NCBI GenBank assembly: GCA_900045905.1 | Contig: FCNS01000012.1 | Span: 62,001 to 126,000, forward strand | Length of the DNA stretch: 64,000 bases | Reading direction: 5' to 3' | Source: Clostridiales bacterium CHKCI001 | GTDB lineage: Bacteria > Bacillota > Clostridia > Lachnospirales > Lachnospiraceae | Part shown: one piece after another, positions 58,763 to 64,000 of the stretch | How the letters are laid out: every line of letters begins with the position of its first letter | Position numbering within the stretch: the first letter of the stretch is position 1 | Notes under the pieces: model-generated | Told to the model about the DNA's origin: nothing | Databases searched by the model: none | Seen by the model: the letters and a program-made list of their open reading frames with translations, nothing else | Made by a program: the position numbers and the translations under genes

Positions 58763-60423
58763 ATACAAAAAATCGAAATGGACTCCAAGTAATGTTGGGA
58801 TTAATTGGTATGATAAAGCCTCTTTTAGCGATAATGGTGATTGCAATTATTATGGGATGTGTTGGCAACTTGATGGCTACCTTTATTACTGTGTTTGGTG
58901 GATATGGTTTGCTGCATATGCTCGGAATCTATCAAAATATGTCTTTGACGACTATTTTTGTATGTATCATTATATTTGCTGTTTTACGTGGCATATTGCG
59001 TTATGCAGAGCAGGCAAGTAATCATTATATTGCCTTTAAGCTGCTGGCTCGAATTCGCCATAAAGTATTTCAGGCATTAAGACGATTGGCACCTGCTAAA
59101 TTAGATGGAAGCGAAAAGGGAAATTTAATTTCTATTATTACAAGTGACATTGAACTTTTAGAAGTTTTCTATGCACATACGATTTCTCCGATTGCGATTG
59201 CGGTTATTACCTCTTTGGTTATGTGCATTTTTATCGGGAATATGAATCCAATATTAGGTGTGACGGCGGGAATTTTTTATATTATAGTAGGTGCAGTCAT
59301 TCCAATTAGAAATGGGAAGAAGGGCAGTAAAGGTGGAGCTGCTTATCGCCATAGTTTTGGAAAGTTAAATACGGTTGTATTGGATAATTTATATGGTTTA
59401 GAAGAGATTTTGCAGTACGGTCAGCAAAAGGAACGTATGGATTCTATGCAAAAGGAAACAGAAGAGTTAGAGAAAACAGCAAAGAAGTTAAAAAAGTCTG
59501 AAACTGTTCAACGTATTACAACCGATGAAGTAATTTTAGCAGCAGGTATTATAATGACGTTATTGTCTGGATGTTTGGTTCATGCTGGAATGTTAGAGCC
59601 ATATGAGGCAGTCATTGCAGTCGTTGCATTGTTTAGTTCCTTTGGTCCTACGGCGGCATTATCTGCACTCTCAAACAATTTAAATCATACATTGGCAAGT
59701 GGAAATCGTGTGTTAAATTTGCTGGAAGAAGAGCCAATTGTGGAAGAGGTTATAAATGGAACGACCGATTGCCATGGAACGATTTGCTGTGATTCTGTTA
59801 CATTTGGATATGGAAAAGAGCCAATTTTGAATCAGTTTGATGCAGCGTTTGAAGAAAATAAAATTTATGGTATTTTTGGAAAAAGTGGATGTGGAAAGTC
59901 TACCTTATTAAAATTGTTAATGCGTTTTTATGAAACACAAAAGGGAAGCGTGCGGTATGGAGATTATAATGTGAATCAAATACAAACATCTGCATTAAGA
60001 AAGCATATTGCTTATGTGACTCAAGAAACATTTTTATTTCATGATACGATTGCCAATAATATTAAAGTTGCAAAAGAAGATGCGACAAGAGAAGAGGTAA
60101 TAGAAGCTGCGAAAAAGGCAGCGATTCATGACTTCATTCTTTCTTTGCCAAATGGATATGATACAAAATTGAGTGAAATGGGAGATTCTATTTCGGGAGG
60201 AGAAAAGCAGAGAATTGGAATTGCAAGAGCATTTCTGCATAATAGTAAAGTCATTTTATTGGATGAGCCGACGAGTAATATTGATAGCTTAAATGAGGGA
60301 ATTATTTTGCAGAGTTTGGAAAAGGAACGAAATAGAAAGACAATTATCTTAGTCTCTCATAGAAAATCGACGATGGGAATTGTCGATCATATGAATACGA
60401 TACAAGGCAAAAATGAGGTATAA
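58759..60423 (+). CDS. CydC-like ABC transporter half (pair 4)
   Basis: 554 residues. CydC-like membrane domain (RGILRYAEQASNHYIAFKLLARIRHKVFQALRRLAPAKL), then ATPase with GKSGCGKST, ISGGEKQRIGIARAFL, ILLDEPTSN and a His in LVSHRKS. The signature begins with Ile rather than Leu. Shares a 4-bp overlap with the CydD-like gene and so forms a heterodimer. Last gene of the ybaN unit; only the pckA-side hairpin follows. Confidence 0.85.
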   Translation: MNTKNRNGLQVMLGLIGMIKPLLAIMVIAIIMGCVGNLMATFITVFGGYGLLHMLGIYQNMSLTTIFVCIIIFAVLRGILRYAEQASNHYIAFKLLARIRHKVFQALRRLAPAKLDGSEKGNLISIITSDIELLEVFYAHTISPIAIAVITSLVMCIFIGNMNPILGVTAGIFYIIVGAVIPIRNGKKGSKGGAAYRHSFGKLNTVVLDNLYGLEEILQYGQQKERMDSMQKETEELEKTAKKLKKSETVQRITTDEVILAAGIIMTLLSGCLVHAGMLEPYEAVIAVVALFSSFGPTAALSALSNNLNHTLASGNRVLNLLEEEPIVEEVINGTTDCHGTICCDSVTFGYGKEPILNQFDAAFEENKIYGIFGKSGCGKSTLLKLLMRFYETQKGSVRYGDYNVNQIQTSALRKHIAYVTQETFLFHDTIANNIKVAKEDATREEVIEAAKKAAIHDFILSLPNGYDTKLSEMGDSISGGEKQRIGIARAFLHNSKVILLDEPTSNIDSLNEGIILQSLEKERNRKTIILVSHRKSTMGIVDHMNTIQGKNEV

Positions 60424-60452
60424 CAAAAAACGATAATATTACCAGAAATAAA

Positions 60453-60510
60453 AAGCTCCCTTCTAGGTAGACAAGTGAAAGAATAAAAACTTGATACTTA
60501 GAAGGGAGCA
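60453..60510 (-). terminator. Terminator of pckA
   Basis: On the minus strand GCTCCCTTCTA and TAGAAGGGAGC (11 bp) enclose a loop of about 34 nt, followed by TTTTTATTT. On the plus strand there is no T tract. Confidence 0.75.
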
Positions 60511-60515
60511 TATTT

Positions 60516-60551
60516 ATGTTTACACGAAATAGAGAATTAGAAAAACTCTAA
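60516..60551 (+). other. Possible 11-codon open reading frame
   Basis: MFTRNRELEKL, with GGGAG 7 bp upstream. The ribosome site lies in the right arm of the pckA terminator hairpin. Possibly the truncated start of a lost gene. Confidence 0.25.
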
Positions 60552-60567
60552 ATGGTACACTCTTTTT

Positions 60568-62172
60568 TTATTGTTGAGGACCAGCTGAAACTAAAGCTTT
60601 TCCAGCTGCATTGCCTTCATATTTTGCAAAGTTCTTAATAAATCTCTGTGCTAAATCTTTTGCTTTTGTTTCCCATTCAGAAGCATCTGCATAAGTATCA
60701 CGAGGGTCCAGAATATTTGCATCCACACCTGGGAGTTCAGTTGGAACTTCAAAGTTGAAGAATGGAATCTTCTTTGTAGGTGCTTTTAAAATATCACCAT
60801 TGAGAATTGCATCAATGATACCACGAGTATCACGAATGGAAATACGCTTTCCTGTACCGTTCCATCCAGTATTTACTAAATATGCTTTTGCACCGCTCTT
60901 TTCCATTCTCTTAACCAGCTCTTCTGCATACTTTGTAGGATGAAGTTCAAGGAATGCCTGACCGAAGCAAGCAGAGAAGGTAGGAGTAGGCTCTGTAATA
61001 CCACGTTCTGTACCAGCCAGTTTAGCAGTGAAACCTGACAGGAAGTAGTACTGTGTCTGTTCTGGAGTAAGAATGGATACTGGAGGAAGTACACCGAACG
61101 CATCTGCGGAAAGGAAGATTACTTCTTTTGCTGCTGGTGCAGTGGAAACTGGGCGAACAATATTTTCAATATGGTCGATTGGATAAGATACACGTGTATT
61201 TTCTGTTACACTCTTATCATCAAAATCAATCTTACCATCAGCATCCAAAGTTACGTTCTCAAGAAGAGCGTTGCGCTTAATTGCGTTGTAAATGTCTGGT
61301 TCGGATTCCTTGTCCAGATTAATAACTTTAGCATAGCAGCCACCTTCAAAGTTGAAGATACCGTTGTCATCCCAGCCATGTTCATCATCACCAATCAAGA
61401 GACGCTTTGGATCTGTGGACAGAGTTGTCTTACCTGTACCAGAAAGACCAAAGAAGATAGCTGTATTTTCGCCATTTAAATCTGTGTTTGCAGAGCAGTG
61501 CATAGAAGCGATGCCCTTTAATGGAAGATAATAATTCATCATGGAGAACATACCCTTCTTCATTTCTCCGCCATACCAAGTATTAACGATAACCTGCTCA
61601 CGGCTTGTAATATTGAACATTACTGCTGTTTCAGAGTTCAAACCTAATTCCTTATAGTTTTCTACCTTTGCTTTAGAAGCATTGTAAACAACAAAATCAG
61701 GTTCGAAATCCTTTAATTCTTCTTCTGTTGGGCAGATGAACATATTCTTAACGAAGTGAGCCTGCCATGCCACTTCCACAATAAAACGAATTGCCATACG
61801 TGTGTCTTTGTTTGCACCACAGAATGCATCTACTACAAAAAGTCTCTTGTTAGAAAGTTCTTTTAATGCGATTTCCTTTACTGTGTCCCATGCTTCCTGT
61901 GTAGCAGGATGGTTATCATTTTTATATTCGTCAGAAGTCCACCATACAGTATCTTTTGAATTCTCATCTACTACAATGAATTTATCTTTTGGTGAACGTC
62001 CTGTATATACGCCAGTCATTACATTCACTGCGCCAAGTTCACTCACCTGGCCCTTTTCGAAGCCTTCCAGGTTAGGATTTGTTTCTTCTTCAAATAAGAG
62101 CTCATAAGAAGGATTGTATACAATTTCCGTAGTTCCAGTAATGCCATATTTACTTAAATCAATTTTTGCCAT
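60568..62172 (-). CDS. pckA: Phosphoenolpyruvate carboxykinase (ATP)
   Basis: 534 residues, the usual length. Hallmarks: [10 protein letters not shown] near the start, the metal/substrate site [11 protein letters not shown], the P-loop [14 protein letters not shown] and the kinase-2 region [22 protein letters not shown], plus NTRVSYP and the adenine-binding [13 protein letters not shown]. It interconverts oxaloacetate plus ATP and PEP plus CO2. In fermentative anaerobes it often runs toward oxaloacetate and ATP. AGAGG precedes the ATG. Single gene with its own promoter and terminator. Confidence 0.96.
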   Translation of the reverse strand: MAKIDLSKYGITGTTEIVYNPSYELLFEEETNPNLEGFEKGQVSELGAVNVMTGVYTGRSPKDKFIVVDENSKDTVWWTSDEYKNDNHPATQEAWDTVKEIALKELSNKRLFVVDAFCGANKDTRMAIRFIVEVAWQAHFVKNMFICPTEEELKDFEPDFVVYNASKAKVENYKELGLNSETAVMFNITSREQVIVNTWYGGEMKKGMFSMMNYYLPLKGIASMHCSANTDLNGENTAIFFGLSGTGKTTLSTDPKRLLIGDDEHGWDDNGIFNFEGGCYAKVINLDKESEPDIYNAIKRNALLENVTLDADGKIDFDDKSVTENTRVSYPIDHIENIVRPVSTAPAAKEVIFLSADAFGVLPPVSILTPEQTQYYFLSGFTAKLAGTERGITEPTPTFSACFGQAFLELHPTKYAEELVKRMEKSGAKAYLVNTGWNGTGKRISIRDTRGIIDAILNGDILKAPTKKIPFFNFEVPTELPGVDANILDPRDTYADASEWETKAKDLAQRFIKNFAKYEGNAAGKALVSAGPQQ

Positions 62173-62250
62173 CTTAATATTAACCTCTTTTCTTTAAATA
62201 TAGTAATATACAATAAGAACCTACAAATACAAGTCTTATTATACTTTTTT

Positions 62251-62308
62251 AAAGAAGTGGGGGAACCAACTTCTTTATACATTATACCTGATAAATCAAT
62301 TAAATCAA
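62251..62308 (-). promoter_or_regulatory. pckA promoter and 5'-end hairpin
   Basis: On the minus strand TTGATT (plus 62303-62308), 16 bp, TATAAT (plus 62281-62286). The transcript begins with a hairpin whose AAAGAAG and CTTCTTT arms lie at 62251-62276, which may stabilise the mRNA. The leader is about 105 nt. Confidence 0.65.
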
Positions 62309-62395
62309 TAAAAATTCATTATTTTTTTGCATATTAAAGAGAATAATTATTTAACAACTAATTTTTTATGGAAAAAAGGTTATTCCAAAGAGTTA

Positions 62396-63529
62396 TTATT
62401 GGCATGAAATAGTTTTATAAAAACGTAGTAAGTTATCCATTGTATGTCTTAAATTGATATCGCTAAAATAGCGTGATTGGGAAAAATCCATTGCTTGTTG
62501 ATTAATGCTAAAAATAGCAGAAATCCCCATATGATAGGCTTCTTTGATATTGTCTGCGACAGAACCAGCGATGACGATAACGGGAATCTGTTTTTGTTTT
62601 GCACGTTCTCCAATTCCAATAACAACTTTTCCGCCAAGACTTTGACGGTCAATTCGGCCTTCTCCTGTGAATATCATATCTGCATTTTCTAGTAATGTTT
62701 CAAATTGTATCAAATCTAAAATAGTATCAATACCAGAGGTTAATGTTCCATTGAAAAAAGCGATCACACCAGCCCCAAATCCTCCCGCTGCACCAGCCCC
62801 AGGAATATTAGATACATCTTTTTGAAAAGAAGTTTTAATTACTTCGGAAAGGGCAATCAAATTTTGATCCAGTAGTTTTACTGTTTCTGGATCAGCCCCC
62901 TTTTGAGGAGAGAAAATATAGGCTGCACCGTTTGGCCCATATAAAGGATTTTTAATGTCGCACATAGCGGTAACTTTGCAACCTGATAAGAGACGTTTGG
63001 TAACACGATTGTCGATATATTTGATTTCTGTCATTGTGTCAGCACAGGGAATAAAAGGTTCATCCTTTTGATTATAAAAGATAGTTCCAAGAGCAAGTGC
63101 AGCTCCAATTCCTCCATCATTGGTACAGCTTCCTCCTAATCCTAAAATAATATGTTTGCAGTTATGTTCAATGGCATGTTGAATTATAGTTCCTACTCCA
63201 TATGTAGTAGCTCTGCGTGGATTCAAGCGGCCTTCTACTTGAGGAAGTCCTGCTGCACAGGCCATTTCAATAATTGCGGTATCTTTGACTTTTGCGTAAT
63301 AGGTAAGTATAGGTTCTCCTAGGGCATTTGTTGTTTCTACCATTATTTTTTCTGCATTCATTGCATATAGAAAACTATCAACAGTTCCCTCTCCTCCATC
63401 TGCAATTGGGATGGCAATGGTTTCACATTTAGGAAAATGCTCAAGAATACATTCTTTCATAATATCACAGATTTGAATTGCACTTAATGTTCCCTTATAA
63501 GAATCAGGCATAATTAAAACTTTTTTCAT
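62396..63529 (-). CDS. Glycerate kinase (GarK/GlxK family)
   Basis: 377 residues from the ATG at 63529; a TTG three codons earlier is too close to AAGGGA. Family motifs: PDSYKGTLSA at the start, PIADGGEGTVD near 50, GLGGSCTNDGGIGAALALG near 135, GAGAAGGFGAG near 250 and FTGEGRIDRQSLGGKV near 290. It phosphorylates D-glycerate to 2-phosphoglycerate, feeding lower glycolysis. No glycerate pathway partner is adjacent. Type I family as in E. coli GarK/GlxK. No clear terminator downstream. Confidence 0.93.
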   Translation of the reverse strand: MKKVLIMPDSYKGTLSAIQICDIMKECILEHFPKCETIAIPIADGGEGTVDSFLYAMNAEKIMVETTNALGEPILTYYAKVKDTAIIEMACAAGLPQVEGRLNPRRATTYGVGTIIQHAIEHNCKHIILGLGGSCTNDGGIGAALALGTIFYNQKDEPFIPCADTMTEIKYIDNRVTKRLLSGCKVTAMCDIKNPLYGPNGAAYIFSPQKGADPETVKLLDQNLIALSEVIKTSFQKDVSNIPGAGAAGGFGAGVIAFFNGTLTSGIDTILDLIQFETLLENADMIFTGEGRIDRQSLGGKVVIGIGERAKQKQIPVIVIAGSVADNIKEAYHMGISAIFSINQQAMDFSQSRYFSDINLRHTMDNLLRFYKTISCQ

Positions 63530-63696
63530 AACGAGCAATCCCTTCCTTCTCTTTTATAGATTTGCCTTTATTGCTAAGAAAAATCTATCATGGAACACTT
63601 TAAAATGCAAGAAATTATTTTTGTAAATATTTAGAAAAACATTGCTTATTCCTAGTAGAACGAGTAAAGTTTAAGAAAATTATAAGAATTAAGCAC

Positions 63697-63725
63697 TTGA
63701 ATAAATAGACGAGCTATACTATAAT
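63697..63725 (+). promoter_or_regulatory. Promoter of the PAP2-like gene
   Basis: TTGAAT (63697-63702), 17 bp, TATAAT (63720-63725). Confidence 0.7.
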
Positions 63726-63764
63726 GCAAAACATATAGGGAAAGGAAATGGGGAGCGTTCATTT

Positions 63765-64000
63765 ATGAAAGTATTGAAAAAATATAAACAGATAATAATG
63801 GTATTATTGTATGGTATTTTCTATATTGGATGTTTTGCTTACTTAGAGCAAGGCAGAGGCGGAATGGTCTATCATGTGATTCATACACGATTGGATGATA
63901 TGATTCCGTTTTGTGAATTTTTTATAATTCCATACTTGCTATGGTTTTTCTATGTTGGGGTTGCGGTATTTTATGTTACATGTATAAGAAAAGAAGGATT
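63765..64000 (+). CDS. PAP2-like phosphatase, N-terminal part (cut by window end)
   Basis: The first 78 codons are present and the frame runs off the window. A basic start (KVLKKYKQ) leads into a membrane helix (IIMVLLYGIFYIGCFAYLE), then IHTRLDDMIPFCEFFIIPYLLWFFYVGV. The DDMIPFCEFFIIPYLLWF segment is characteristic of the start of PAP2-family membrane phosphatases in Clostridia. The catalytic motifs lie beyond the end, so activity cannot be judged. Confidence 0.65.
   Translation, partial: MKVLKKYKQIIMVLLYGIFYIGCFAYLEQGRGGMVYHVIHTRLDDMIPFCEFFIIPYLLWFFYVGVAVFYVTCIRKEG

Noticed and set aside
1-64000. tRNA, rRNA and CRISPR arrays
   Set aside because: No tRNA cloverleaf with a TTCGA-type arm, no rRNA stretch and no regularly spaced direct repeats with unique spacers were seen on reading.

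Overview
The window is AT-rich and reads as chromosomal DNA of a low-GC Firmicute. Gene content (ATP-dependent PEP carboxykinase, glycerate kinase, L-lactate dehydrogenase, PTS sugar uptake, AhpC with an AhpF-like reductase, LCP protein, lipoproteins with CNKPNCLH motifs) and strong GGAGG ribosome sites with occasional TTG/GTG starts suggest a gut Lachnospiraceae-type Clostridium relative. The genus cannot be fixed from the sequence alone. No rRNA, tRNA, CRISPR array or intact transposase was seen.

Layout. 0-5 kb: a sodium/alanine symporter, a MerR regulator with its 19-bp-spacer promoter, an iron-sulfur aldo/keto reductase, and a NiCo-type riboswitch in front of a cation diffusion facilitator. 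5-10.7 kb: two overlapping RpiR regulators and an alpha-glucoside (probably trehalose) operon of HAD phosphatase, GH13 hydrolase and PTS IIBC. 10.8-12.9 kb (minus): a cytidylate-kinase-like protein and a MATE exporter behind a leader resembling the guanidine-IV riboswitch. 13-27 kb: a TetR regulator, three paralogous heterodimeric ABC transporters and two AraC regulators. 27.3-30 kb: a 2-Cys peroxiredoxin, a permuted AhpF-like reductase and a candidate small RNA. 30-38.6 kb: a MacB-like ABC protein, an AraC/alpha-galactosidase pair, a TIM-barrel protein preceded by an unrecognised structured RNA, and an LCP protein. 38.7-43.7 kb: an ANT-like nucleotidyltransferase, a broken chimeric GrpB-like gene, a DUF975/CmpB-like membrane protein and lactate dehydrogenase. 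43.8-53.9 kb: an expanded island of four paralogous lipoproteins, two small secreted proteins, a double-length ABC-2 permease and its ATPase. 54-60.4 kb: an HMA protein, a PNPOx-like protein, two membrane proteins, YbaN and a CydDC-like ABC pair. 60.5-64 kb: pckA, glycerate kinase and the start of a PAP2-like protein.

Three threads run through the window. First, a palindrome GTTAG-N6-CTAA(C/T) overlaps or follows promoters at six loci (ABC pair 1, AraC 1, ABC pair 3, peroxiredoxin, the small RNA, ybaN-ABC pair 4). It predicts one regulon, plausibly iron or redox and possibly under a DtxR-like repressor. Second, a dispersed element of about 44 bp with a hairpin occurs nine times, each time right behind a T-tract and usually behind a terminator-like hairpin. 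Third, the lipoprotein/secreted-protein island has three promoters with the same geometry of paired direct repeats, suggesting one dedicated activator. These are the best candidates for undescribed biology here.
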